Assembly: GCF_011045075.1 (NCBI RefSeq)
Contig: NZ_JAAKZZ010000020.1
Span: 1 to 33,491, forward strand
Direction of reading: 5' to 3'
Source of the DNA: Streptomyces boncukensis
GTDB taxonomy: Bacteria > Actinomycetota > Actinomycetes > Streptomycetales > Streptomycetaceae
DNA length: 33,491 nt
Both the position numbers and the translations under genes were made by a program. A model generated the notes under the pieces. The model was given only the letters and a program-made list of their open reading frames with translations, did no database searches and was not told the origin of the DNA. This document shows, piece after piece, positions 22,325 to 30,596 of the stretch (the first letter of the stretch is position 1; the number at the start of each line of letters is the position of its first letter).

Positions 22325-23215
22325 ATGAATGGGCACCACCGCTCTCCCGTGACCGTCGTCGGCCTGGGCTCGATGGGCAGCGCATTGGCTGAGGCATTCA
22401 TTGATGCCGGATACCGGACCACCGTCTGGAACAGGACAGCGCAGAAGGCCGCGCCGCTGGTGTCCAAGGGCGCCGTTCATGCGCAGACCATGGAGGAGGC
22501 AGTCGCAGCGAGTCCCCTGATCATCACGTGCCTGACCACATACGAGAGCACCACCGAGGCCCTGGAACCTGCCACGGCCACGCTCACGGGCCGGGCCCTC
22601 GTGTGCCTGAACAGCGGTTCGCCGGCCGGCGCCCGGCAGATGGCCGACTGGACGCGCGGGCACGGCGCACGGTACCTCGACGGAGCGATCAAGAACGTGC
22701 CGTCCGCCGTCGGAGCTGAGGACACCCTCCTGTACTACGGCGGCGACAACACCGTCTTCGACGAGTTCGCGTCGGCGCTGCACGTGCTGGGCGGCGACAC
22801 CGTCTACCTCGGTGCCGACGCCGATCTCGCTGCCCTGTACGAGATGGCGGTGGGCGGAACCCTGCTGCCCGCGCTCGTCGGCTTCTTCCAGGGCGCCGCA
22901 GCGGTGCAGGCGCGGGGCCTGCAAGTGTCGTCAATGGTGCGATTCAGCACCAAGTGGTTCGAGATGATCAACTCGGTGCTGCCGGTCTTCGCAGAAGAGA
23001 TTGACCGCGGCGACTACAGCAAGCCCGCGTCCTCGGTCAGTCTGTTCCTGGCCGGAGCCGCCTATGACCAGGAATTCGGCAAGGAAGCCAACCTCGACGT
23101 GGAGTGGCACAAGCCCTTCCACGATCTGCTGAAGCGAGCCGTCGACGCCGGCCACGGCGACCACAGCATCTCCGCCCTGACGGAGATGCTCAAGAAACCG
23201 GTGCCGACCGCATAA
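22325..23215 (+). CDS. Imine-reductase-like NAD(P)-dependent oxidoreductase
   Basis: 296 residues of the 6-phosphogluconate/beta-hydroxyacid dehydrogenase superfamily. The N-terminal Rossmann domain has VVGLGSMGSALAEAFIDAGY and TVWNRTAQKAAPLV, where the Arg after Asn favours NADPH. The middle contains CLNSGSPAGARQMADWTRGH and DGAIKNVPSAVG. After YLGADADLAALYEMAVGG the C-terminal helical dimerisation domain matches bacterial imine reductases, where an Asp or Tyr near this point acts in catalysis. Here the residue is Glu173, which may be a variant. The usual Lys of beta-hydroxyacid dehydrogenases is absent, which supports the imine reductase branch. ATG 22325 has AGGAG 9 nt upstream. It is divergent from the HxlR gene and probably controlled by it. 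Confidence 0.82.
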   Translation: MNGHHRSPVTVVGLGSMGSALAEAFIDAGYRTTVWNRTAQKAAPLVSKGAVHAQTMEEAVAASPLIITCLTTYESTTEALEPATATLTGRALVCLNSGSPAGARQMADWTRGHGARYLDGAIKNVPSAVGAEDTLLYYGGDNTVFDEFASALHVLGGDTVYLGADADLAALYEMAVGGTLLPALVGFFQGAAAVQARGLQVSSMVRFSTKWFEMINSVLPVFAEEIDRGDYSKPASSVSLFLAGAAYDQEFGKEANLDVEWHKPFHDLLKRAVDAGHGDHSISALTEMLKKPVPTA

Positions 23216-23314
23216 CCCGGGACCGCACACTCCTGCGGAGGAAAGGCATCCACGGCGCGGCCACCCGAGTTCCGGGACAGCCCTGGGGCCCCACACAACG
23301 CCAGGTCTCAGAGT

Positions 23315-23348
23315 GGAGGCCGCCGCTCTGGGCGGGCGGCGGCCCTCC
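23315..23348 (+). terminator. Hairpin downstream of the reductase gene
   Basis: GGAGGCCGCCGC (23315-23326) pairs with GCGGCGGCCCTCC (23336-23348) with one bulged base and a 9-nt loop, 100 nt after the reductase stop. Confidence 0.5.
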
Positions 23349-23399
23349 CTCGCCGGCTTCTGCGCGGGAGTTGGGATCTCGCCGACTCCGCGGGGCTCC

Positions 23400-23490
23400 T
23401 CAGATCTTGTAGGAGTAGACCTTGCAGTCCCCGCAGCCCTTGTGGTAGCCCTTCAGGATCGTCCCGTGGTCACGGTCGCTCTGGCTGATC
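23400..23490 (-). pseudogene. C-terminal scrap of an unrecognised gene
   Basis: A minus-strand frame reads ISQSDRDHGTILKGYHKGCG and then DCKVYSYKI before TGA at 23402-23400. The Cys-x2-Cys and Tyr/Lys-rich end looks like a real protein C-terminus, but upstream it runs into the helicase fragment. The family is unknown. The rest of 23216-23509 holds no other gene I can see. Confidence 0.3.
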
Positions 23491-23509
23491 GACGCGTTCC
23501 CTCGTCGGC

Positions 23510-24232
23510 GTGCGGCTGCTGTACAGCCTGACCGGGGAGGCCCCCAACGGGCTGCTGCTGACCGGCGACGGCCAGCAGGCCGTCTACCCGGGCGGCTTCC
23601 GGCTGTCGGACGCCGGGATCGACATCCGGGGCGACCGCTCCCAGGTGCTGCGGGTCAACTACCGGAACCGCAAGGAGATCCTGGACGCCGCCCTGGACGT
23701 CGTTGCGGATCACTCCTTCGAGGACATCGACGGGCTGCGCACCCCCGGCCGCAGGGACGTCGATCTGACGTACCACGACGGCCAGGTGGTACGCGTGGTC
23801 CGACCGGACACCGCCGAGCACGATCGCGCGCTCGTAGCGGACCTGCGCACCCTGACTCCGGGCGAGCGCGCCGACTCCGCCGTACTGTGCCCCTCCAAGA
23901 AGGCCATCACCCACTACCAGTCCGTGCCGAGCAGGGCGGATGTGCCGGTGTGCGCCCTGGAGCAGTACGACAGCAACCCCGTCGACGCGGTCAAGCTCGG
24001 TACCTGCCACAGGGCGAAAGGGCTTGAGTTCAAACGCGTGTACCTGCCCCGGTACGACGCCGGTGCGCCGGTGCGGCCGGGTGGCGCTCCGTCGGGGGCC
24101 GACGCGGAGGCGCGCGGGACGGTGCGCGAACGCGAGGAGCTCTACCGCAGCCAGCTCTTCGTCGCGATGACCCGGGCCCGCGACGTGCTGTGGCTGGGCG
24201 CGGTGCGGGGTGGGCAGGGGTGCGAGGAGTGA
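23510..24232 (+). pseudogene. C-terminal half of a UvrD/Rep-type helicase (N-truncated)
   Basis: 240 residues. Recognisable superfamily 1 motifs are LTGDGQQAVYPGGF (motif III region), VLRVNYRNRKEILD (motif IV), CHRAKGLEFKRVYLP (motif V) and SQLFVAMTRARDVLWL (motif VI). The Walker A GKT and Walker B DEXQD motifs, which should lie upstream, are missing, and a stop codon sits eight codons before GTG 23510, which has no ribosome binding site. Without motifs I-II the product cannot hydrolyse ATP. It is best read as a gene beheaded by rearrangement, joined to other scraps at 23400-23490. The C-terminus is intact and its stop lies 31 nt before the nitroreductase start. Confidence 0.8.
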
Positions 24233-24263
24233 CGCGGAGAGCCCGCTGAGAGGACGAGCAGAC

Positions 24264-24932
24264 GTGGATGTGTACGAAGCTGTGGACACCCGCCGGGCGG
24301 TACGGGCGTTCAGCGGCGAGCCGGTGGCCAGAGAGACGCTCGAACGCGTGCTGGCGGCCGCCGGGCGGGCTCCGTCGAGCGGGAACCTCCAGCCGTGGCA
24401 GGTGTACGTGGTGACCGGCGAGCCGCTGGCCGAGCTGAAGCGGCGCGCGACGGCCAGGGCGCTGGCGGGGGACCCGGGCGACGAGCGGGAGTATCCGATG
24501 TACCCGGCCGACCTGGCCGCGGTGTATCAGGACCGTTTCTCCGCCGCGGCGGCGCAGCGGTACCGCGCGCTGGGGATCGAGCGCGACGACCCCGACAGGC
24601 CCAGGAGGATCGCCGCCTTGAACACGGAGGCGTTCGGGGCGCCGGTCGTGCTCTTCTGCTACCTCGACCGGAGGATGGGGCCCGGACAGTGGGGGGACGC
24701 GGGGATGTACCTGCAGACGGTCATGCTCCTGCTGCGCGCCGAGGGGCTGCACAGCTGCCCCCAGGTGATGTGGACCATGTACCGCAGGAGCGTCAGCCGG
24801 GCCGTCGGGGCCGGCGACGGGCTCGTCCTGTTCTGCGGTGTCGCGGTGGGGTACGAGCGGGAGGGCGCGCCCCGGCTGCTGCGTACCGGTCGGGCGGCCA
24901 TGGACGAGACGGTGCGCTTCCTCGGAGCGTGA
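24264..24932 (+). CDS. Nitroreductase family flavoprotein
   Basis: 222 residues. The FMN-binding signatures are all seen: TRRAVRAFSGEPV (residues 8-20), APSSGNLQPWQVYVVTG (about 36-52), GQWGDAGMYLQTVMLLLRAE (about 138-157) with GLHSCPQ after it, and a C-terminal Arg-rich end. Family members use NAD(P)H to reduce nitro groups, quinones or enones as dimers. GTG 24264 matches the family N-terminus and has GAGGA about 11 nt upstream; the more upstream start at 24210 would overlap the helicase remnant. It may be expressed from readthrough of the truncated helicase transcript. The substrate is unknown. Confidence 0.88.
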   Translation: MDVYEAVDTRRAVRAFSGEPVARETLERVLAAAGRAPSSGNLQPWQVYVVTGEPLAELKRRATARALAGDPGDEREYPMYPADLAAVYQDRFSAAAAQRYRALGIERDDPDRPRRIAALNTEAFGAPVVLFCYLDRRMGPGQWGDAGMYLQTVMLLLRAEGLHSCPQVMWTMYRRSVSRAVGAGDGLVLFCGVAVGYEREGAPRLLRTGRAAMDETVRFLGA

Positions 24933-25054
24933 CCGCCGCTTCCGCGGGAGGCAACGATGGGCTTGCTGTGGTGTCACGATGGCGTCCCCGGCGTACGTGT
25001 GCCGCCGCTCATGGTGTGGGATAGCGGGAGCACGACAAGGAGTGAGGGGGAACC

Positions 25055-26803
25055 GTGGCGCGAACCAGAGCGCAGAGCGTGCGGAGGATGGCTTCGGCCG
25101 TGGCCTCCGGTGCCGATCCCCGGCAGGTGGCCGAGGAGGAGGTCCGCCGGCGCACCGGGCGTACCGGTGGCAGGCGGGATGCCGGGGCCGGGGAGGAGGC
25201 ACCGGGGGAGTCCGGCGCGCGGGCGCAGGAGCCGCACGCCGAGGGCATGGACCCCGCTGACTTCCCGGCGGCCCGGGAGCAGGGCGGCTCCATCGCCACC
25301 GTGATGGAGCAGCAGACCGTGGCGCTCGACGAGGCCGGTGAGGCGCTCAACCAGAGCGGGCAGGAGCGCGAGGACGGCGAGCAGGTCCATGTGATCTGCC
25401 CGATGGTGCTGCCGAAGGGACGCTCGTTCCTGAGCATGCTCCCGGTGCTCCTGCTGCTGGTGCTGGGCGCCGCGGGCACCGCCGTGGTGGCGGCCCTGGA
25501 CGACTCCCCGCTGACCAACCCGCTCTTCGGGCTGCACTACTGGGTCATCGCGGTGGGCGCCGTCGCCTTCGTGTGGTGGCGGCAGGGCATGGTGATGGTC
25601 CCGGACGGCTGCCAGGCGCTGATCACGCGGTTCGGAAAGCTGGAGAAGGTCGTCGGGCCGGGCCGGGTCATTCTGATCAGCCCGTGGAAGCGGGTGTCGT
25701 ACATCGTCAACACGACCCGCGAGTACCCGTTCAACGCGCCGGTGCGGGAGGCGCCGACCAAGGGCGGGGTGAAGGCGTCGATCGACCTGTTCATCCAGTT
25801 CCGGATCAGCGACCCGACCGAGTTCGTCTACACGCTCGGCGCGGTGCGCGGCTTCGAGGAGAAGCTGAGCAACGCGGTGAGCGAGACCATCCGGAGCCTG
25901 ATCTACGAGCAGCAGGCCGCCGGGATCTACGACATGGTCGGCGAGGACACCGGACGGCTGCTGGAGCAGCTCAACCAGCAGTTCCGGCCCGCCGTGGAGC
26001 TGACCAACGCCAACATCACCCACGCCGAGCCGGCCGACCGCGCGTACCGCATGGACCTGGCCGCGCCGGAGATGGTGCGGATGGCGAAGGAGGCGTACAC
26101 CCACGAGTACGCGCTGATGCTGCGCAAGGAGCAGGACGAGGGCGATCTGACCAAGGAGCTGGCGACGAGCCACGAGACGCTCTCCGCGATCCAGGCGGAG
26201 ATCGCCCAGTACCAGGCGCAGATGGACACCGCCGTGGAGCGCGAGACCAACCGCGCCGAGGCCCTGGCCCGGCAGCGCTACGTCCAGGCGGAGTCCGAGG
26301 CGAAGGCCAACGCGGCGCTGCTGGAGGCCCAGGCCCTCGACATCCGGGCCGTGACGGCGGCCGAGGCGCCGGAGATCCTGGAGTACCGCTACCAGCAGCA
26401 GATCCTCGACTCCCTGGAGCAGGTCGCCGACCATCTGCCGCGCCTGGTCCGGATCGGCGGTACGGCGGACGGCGGCGACGCCGCCGGGGTCGACTTCCTG
26501 CGGCTGGCCCGGGAGCTGGTCGGGGAGCGGGGCGGCGAGCTGTTCACCGAGGCCGACATGGCGGCCGTACGCGAGCGGCTCACGGAGGTCGCCGAGCGGA
26601 TCGCCGCCCGGGAGAGCGAGGTCGGGGCGCTGCTGGAGGCCGACCGGCCCACGGTGCCCGCCGAGGGGCCCGGCGGGACCGGCGTGCCCGCCGGCGGGCG
26701 GTTCGCCGCGCCGGACGTCCCCGGCGCCCCTGACGATCCCGGCGCGCCCGGCGTTTCCGGTGTTCCCGGCGTTCCCGACTTCTCTGAGGAGGCCGGAGAG
26801 TGA
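25055..26803 (+). CDS. SPFH-domain (stomatin/flotillin-like) membrane protein A
   Basis: 582 residues. A charged, disordered N-terminus (1-120) is followed by two hydrophobic segments (about 123-147 and 159-177) and then an SPFH/Band-7 domain. That domain starts at GMVMVPDGCQALITRFGKLE and continues through GPGRVILISPWKRVSYI, STDL-like ASIDLFIQFRISDPTEFVY and NAVSETIRSLIYEQQAAGIY (about 180-340). A long coiled coil (about 357-440, with AEIAQYQAQMDTAVERETNR) comes next, then a Pro/Gly tail with PGAPDDPGAPG. SPFH proteins form large membrane rings or cages (HflK/C, flotillin) that organise lipids and proteases. GTG 25055 follows GAGGGGG. The downstream partner starts inside its stop codon (GTGA), so the two are made together. 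Confidence 0.85.
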   Translation: MARTRAQSVRRMASAVASGADPRQVAEEEVRRRTGRTGGRRDAGAGEEAPGESGARAQEPHAEGMDPADFPAAREQGGSIATVMEQQTVALDEAGEALNQSGQEREDGEQVHVICPMVLPKGRSFLSMLPVLLLLVLGAAGTAVVAALDDSPLTNPLFGLHYWVIAVGAVAFVWWRQGMVMVPDGCQALITRFGKLEKVVGPGRVILISPWKRVSYIVNTTREYPFNAPVREAPTKGGVKASIDLFIQFRISDPTEFVYTLGAVRGFEEKLSNAVSETIRSLIYEQQAAGIYDMVGEDTGRLLEQLNQQFRPAVELTNANITHAEPADRAYRMDLAAPEMVRMAKEAYTHEYALMLRKEQDEGDLTKELATSHETLSAIQAEIAQYQAQMDTAVERETNRAEALARQRYVQAESEAKANAALLEAQALDIRAVTAAEAPEILEYRYQQQILDSLEQVADHLPRLVRIGGTADGGDAAGVDFLRLARELVGERGGELFTEADMAAVRERLTEVAERIAARESEVGALLEADRPTVPAEGPGGTGVPAGGRFAAPDVPGAPDDPGAPGVSGVPGVPDFSEEAGE

Positions 26804-28125
26804 GCAGCACACGTATGAACCGCAGGTCGGTCATCTCCGAGGCGGTGGCCCCCTGGAGCGAGGTCGCCCAGCTGCTGCGCGGCGGCGAGGCGGGCACCCT
26901 GATCCCGGTCATCATCCCGCGCCACCGGCGCAGGCTGTGGTGGATGCTGCCGCTGTGGCTGGGCCTGTTCGCGCTGCTGAGCGGTGTGACGCTGGCGGTG
27001 CGCGCGTCGGATTCGGACGGCGCCTCCGACATCGCCTACGGGGCGCTCGCCGGGCTCGCCTTCACCCTCGGCGGCCTGCTGCTGGTGCTCGGCGCGCTGT
27101 GGTGGTGGCGCTCGTCCATCGTGGAGATCGAGCAGGGTACGCACGGCGTGCTGACCCGGTACGGCGCGGTCACCCGCACCCTGGACGCGGGCCGGCACTA
27201 TCTGTGGCACCCCTGGTCGCGGGTGGACTTCGTGGTCGACACGGCCACCGAGATCCCGTACTCGGCGCCGGTGATGGCCTGCCCCACCCAGGAGAACGTG
27301 CCGCTGCGGTCGATCGAGTTCTTCCTGAAGTTCCGGATCTCCGACGCGGTGCTGTTCGTCCGTACGATCGGCGCGGGCAACTTCGACCTGGTGCTCTCCA
27401 GCGCGGTGCAGGACGCCATCCGGCAGCGGGCCCGCCGGGTGCACACCGAGCACGCCTACGACCTGCGCGGCTCGGACGTGGCCGATATGCAGGACCTGCT
27501 CAACCACCTGCTGTCCCGCTACGGCGTGCGCATCACCGGCTCCAACATCCCGGACGTCCAGCTGCCCGCCCAGTACCAGCAGCACCTGGCGACCCGGGAG
27601 CGGGTCGCCAAGGAGCGCACGGCGTACGAGCAGGAGTGGGGCCTGACCCGCAAGCGCCGGATCGACAGCCTGGGCATGGACATCGAGCGGGCGAAGAAGG
27701 TGCGCGACGCGCGCATCGTCGAGGTCAAGGCGGCGCTGAACAAGGCCCGCGAGGAGGTCGCCCAGCTGCTGGAGGAGCAGGAGACCAACGCGCAGCGGGT
27801 CCGGTTCGAGATCGAGACGCGGGGCCGCAGCGGGCTGATCGCCGCCGAGAACGAGGCCCGCGCGCAGCGCGCGCTCGCCAAGGCGTACCGGGACAACCGG
27901 GCGGTGCTCCAGTACGAACTGGCCCGGCGCCGCCTTGAGGTGGGCGCGGAGCTGGCGGCGAAGGCGCCGCGGCCGGTCGTCGTCCGCACGGACGGGGGCG
28001 GCGGCGACAGCTCCGCGCTGTCGACCCTGATCGCCGCCCAGCTCATCCCGCGGATGACGGCGCTGCCTTCGGGGGACGGGCTCCCCTTCGACGACGAGGG
28101 CGGCGATCAGGAGGGCGACGAGTAG
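26800..28125 (+). CDS. SPFH-domain (stomatin/flotillin-like) membrane protein B
   Basis: 441 residues. Two N-terminal transmembrane segments (about 46-68 and 79-105) precede an SPFH domain that begins IVEIEQGTHGVLTRYGAVTR and includes GRHYLWHPWSRVDFVVDTAT, SIEFFLKFRISDAVLFVRTI and SSAVQDAIRQRARRVHTEHA (about 106-275). A long charged helix follows (KERTAYEQEWGLTRKRRIDS, then ARIVEVKAALNKAREEVAQL, to about 395), then a Gly/Asp-rich tail. It resembles protein A in layout but not closely in sequence, like the HflK/HflC pair. GTG 26800 overlaps the upstream TGA by four bases, with GGAGGCCGGAGA before it: classic translational coupling. A heteromeric assembly is inferred. No NfeD, FtsH or dynamin gene is nearby. 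Confidence 0.82.
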   Translation: MSSTRMNRRSVISEAVAPWSEVAQLLRGGEAGTLIPVIIPRHRRRLWWMLPLWLGLFALLSGVTLAVRASDSDGASDIAYGALAGLAFTLGGLLLVLGALWWWRSSIVEIEQGTHGVLTRYGAVTRTLDAGRHYLWHPWSRVDFVVDTATEIPYSAPVMACPTQENVPLRSIEFFLKFRISDAVLFVRTIGAGNFDLVLSSAVQDAIRQRARRVHTEHAYDLRGSDVADMQDLLNHLLSRYGVRITGSNIPDVQLPAQYQQHLATRERVAKERTAYEQEWGLTRKRRIDSLGMDIERAKKVRDARIVEVKAALNKAREEVAQLLEEQETNAQRVRFEIETRGRSGLIAAENEARAQRALAKAYRDNRAVLQYELARRRLEVGAELAAKAPRPVVVRTDGGGGDSSALSTLIAAQLIPRMTALPSGDGLPFDDEGGDQEGDE

Positions 28126-28152
28126 GAACGACGAGCAGGAAGCGGCAGGCGT

Positions 28153-28173
28153 GCCCCGGCAGGGCCGCGGGGC
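28153..28173. terminator. Hairpin between the SPFH B and MFS genes
   Basis: GCCCCG (28153-28158) and CGGGGC (28168-28173) form a 6-bp stem with a 9-nt loop between two convergent genes. Confidence 0.5.
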
Positions 28174-28175
28174 TG

Positions 28176-29699
28176 TCATCGTTCGTCCGGAGTGCCCGGT
28201 TCCAGCGGGGGTGCGGAGACGCCCAGGTTGGCGGTGCACTCCGGGTGGGCGATCTCGTGGTCGGGGGCGGGCTCCAGCGCCGTACGGGGGACCAGGAGCC
28301 AGGTGAGGAGGGCCCCGGCCGCGCAGAGCGCCGCGCACAGCAGCATGGCCGAGCCGAAGGCGTCGTCGACCGCGCCGGGGGAGGTGTAGGCGTGCTCCGA
28401 GAGGCCCACCGCCAGCGGCAGGAGGGCCACGATCAGCAGCTGTGCGGCGCGGGCGGCCGCGTTGTTGACGCCGCTGGCGATCCCGGCGCGGGAGACGTCG
28501 ACGGAGGCCAGGACCGTGGCCGTGAGCGGGGCGACGAACAGGCTCATGCCCAGTCCCTGGATCAGCACGGCGGGCAGCACATCGGCGGCGTACGAGGTGG
28601 CGTCGGGGCTGACGCGGCGGAGCAGAAGCAGGCCGCACGCGGTGATGAGCGGGCCGAGGACGAGCGGCAGCCGGGGCCCGACGCGGGTCGCCAGGGCGCC
28701 CGCCGGGGCCGAGAGGAGCAGCATGAGCAGCGTGATCGGGAGGGTCGCCACGCCCGCCTTGAAGGCGCTGTAGCCGGCCGCCGTCTGGAGCTGGACGGGG
28801 AGGATGAAGAAGACCCCGCCGATGGCCGCGTACAGGCACAGCGTGACGGCGTTGATCCCCGTGAAGAGGCGCGAGGAGAACACGGCCGGGGGCAGCATCG
28901 GGTGCGGGGTGCGGCGCTCCCGCAGCACGAAGGCCGCCGCGCAGGCCACCGCCAGCGCGGCGGAGAGCGCCACGGGCAGCGGGGATGCCCCGGCCGCCGC
29001 CTCGATCAGCGCGTACGTCACCCCCGCCAGGCTCAGCGCCGCCAGCGCCGCGCCCCGCGAGTCGAAGGCGCCCGTCGCCGCGGGGTCCCGGCTCTCCGGG
29101 ACCCTGCGCACGGCGACGAGCAGCACGACGGCGGCCAGCGGCAGGTTGATCAGGAAGATCCAGCGCCAGCCGGGCCCGTCCACCAGCCAGCCGCCCAGGA
29201 ACGGGCCCGCCGCGCCCGCGACGCCGCCCAGGCCCGACCAGGCGCCGACGGCCTTGGCCCGGTCCTCCTGCCGGAACGTCGACTGCACCAGGGCGAGCGA
29301 GCCCGGAGTGAGCAGCGCGCCGCCCACGCCCTGCAGGGCGCGCGCTGCGATGAGCACCGCGCCGTTCGGCGCCGTGGCGCACAGCGCGGAGGCCAGCGCG
29401 AACCACACCACTCCGGTCAGGAAGACCCGCCGCCGTCCGAAGCGGTCCCCCAGCCCGCCGCCGAGCAGGATCAGCGCCGTGAGCGTGAGCATGTACGCGT
29501 TCACGGTCCACTGGAGCACGTCCAGCGGGGCGCCCAGGTCGCGGCCCAGCCGGGGCAGCGCGATGGCCACGACGGTGCCGTCCAGCAGGGCCATCCCGGA
29601 GGCCAGCACGGAGCAGCCCAGCACCCAGCGGCCCCGCGCGGAGGCCAGACGCACCGAGCCCGCTTCCGCGCCCGCTCCCGACGCTTCGTTCGCCGTCAT
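28176..29699 (-). CDS. MFS drug exporter, DHA2 (14-helix, EmrB/QacA) type
   Basis: 507 residues with about 14 hydrophobic segments. Family motifs are LDGTVVAIALPRLGRDLG (motif D1), GGGLGDRFGRRRVFLTGV (motif A, loop 2-3), ARALQGVGGALLTPGSLAL (motif B) and GLGGVAGAAGPFLGGWLV (antiporter motif C in helix 5). DHA2 proteins export drugs, dyes or secondary metabolites by proton exchange. ATG 29699 is preceded by TAGGGT 6 nt upstream, suggesting a leaderless mRNA. It lies 71 nt downstream of SDR1, so readthrough from the regulator-SDR transcript is also possible. The cargo is unknown. Confidence 0.92.
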   Translation of the reverse strand: MTANEASGAGAEAGSVRLASARGRWVLGCSVLASGMALLDGTVVAIALPRLGRDLGAPLDVLQWTVNAYMLTLTALILLGGGLGDRFGRRRVFLTGVVWFALASALCATAPNGAVLIAARALQGVGGALLTPGSLALVQSTFRQEDRAKAVGAWSGLGGVAGAAGPFLGGWLVDGPGWRWIFLINLPLAAVVLLVAVRRVPESRDPAATGAFDSRGAALAALSLAGVTYALIEAAAGASPLPVALSAALAVACAAAFVLRERRTPHPMLPPAVFSSRLFTGINAVTLCLYAAIGGVFFILPVQLQTAAGYSAFKAGVATLPITLLMLLLSAPAGALATRVGPRLPLVLGPLITACGLLLLRRVSPDATSYAADVLPAVLIQGLGMSLFVAPLTATVLASVDVSRAGIASGVNNAAARAAQLLIVALLPLAVGLSEHAYTSPGAVDDAFGSAMLLCAALCAAGALLTWLLVPRTALEPAPDHEIAHPECTANLGVSAPPLEPGTPDER

Positions 29700-29705
29700 G
29701 GGGTG

Positions 29706-29711
29706 ACCCTA
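29706..29711 (-). promoter_or_regulatory. Possible -10 box of the MFS gene
   Basis: TAGGGT on the minus strand lies 6 nt before ATG 29699. It could also serve as a weak ribosome binding site (AGGGT). Confidence 0.35.
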
Positions 29712-29770
29712 TGCGGGCCGCGGGGGGCGCCGGACGACCCGGCCCCGCTGTCCCCCGCTCGGCCGGGCCG

Positions 29771-30526
29771 CTATGCCGCGGGGATCGAGCCGAGCAGCCC
29801 GCCGTCGACGACGAGGTCCTGGCCGGTGATGTACGAGGCGTCGGCGGAGGCGAGGAAGGCCACGGCCGACGCCACGTCGGCGGGGCGGCCGAGGCTGCCC
29901 AGCGGGACCTCCGCCACGGTGCGGGCCACCGCCTCCGGATCGGAGATCGCCTCCCGGTACATGTCCGTGTCGATGTAGCCGGGGCTGACGGAGTTGACCC
30001 GGATGCCGCGGCGGGCGAGATCGGCGCCCAGGGTGCGGGCGAGGTTGTGCGCCGCGGCCTTGCTCGCGGAGTACACCGAAGCGAAGGCCATCCCCCGGTG
30101 CAGGGTCCAGGAGGCGTTGATGACGACGGCGGACCCGTCCCGCAGCAGCGGCACCGCCTTGCGGGCCGTGAAGAAGACGCCCTTGACGTTGACGTTCAGG
30201 GCCGCGTCGACGTCGGCCTCGGTCAGCTCGTCGGCCGGCTTGAAGACGCCGACGCCCGCGTTGGCGAACACCGCGTCCAGCCCGCCCCGCCAGCTGTCCG
30301 TACGGCGCATCAGCGCGTCGAGGTCGTCCGGTACGGACGCGTCGGCGCGGACCGCGAGGAGCCGGTCGGCGGCGTCCAGCCGGGCCGCGGCGGCGTCCAG
30401 CCGCGCCTGGTCCCGCCCGGTGATGACGGTGTACGCGCCCTCGTCCAGGAACCGGCGCGCGGCGGCGAGCCCGATGCCGCTGGTGCCGCCGGTGACCAGG
30501 ACTGTCTTGTTCGTGAATCGGTTCAT
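29771..30526 (-). CDS. Short-chain dehydrogenase/reductase (SDR1)
   Basis: 251 residues, classical SDR. It shows the cofactor motif TGGTSGIG, FANAGVG (NAG motif), catalytic Ser139 (INASW), Tyr152 and Lys156 (YSASK) and the C-terminal LGRPADVASAVAFLAS and ITGQDLVVDGG. The Arg after the first helix (TGRDQ) favours NADP(H). ATG 30526 was chosen because AGGA lies 8 nt upstream; the GTG at 30532 is too close. It follows the XRE/MmyB-type regulator gene by 70 nt on the same strand. In Streptomyces such regulators commonly sit next to an SDR gene and control it. The substrate is unknown. Confidence 0.92.
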   Translation of the reverse strand: MNRFTNKTVLVTGGTSGIGLAAARRFLDEGAYTVITGRDQARLDAAAARLDAADRLLAVRADASVPDDLDALMRRTDSWRGGLDAVFANAGVGVFKPADELTEADVDAALNVNVKGVFFTARKAVPLLRDGSAVVINASWTLHRGMAFASVYSASKAAAHNLARTLGADLARRGIRVNSVSPGYIDTDMYREAISDPEAVARTVAEVPLGSLGRPADVASAVAFLASADASYITGQDLVVDGGLLGSIPAA

Positions 30527-30596
30527 GCCCACGATCCTGCGGCGGCCCGCCCGGCGCGCGCAGAGTCCGCTGAACCTGGGTGTGACACCACCACCT

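Noticed and set aside
23216..24932. A defence island centred on the helicase, nitroreductase and SPFH genes
   Set aside because: The helicase lacks its ATPase motifs, and no nuclease, TIR, Argonaute or similar effector gene is nearby.
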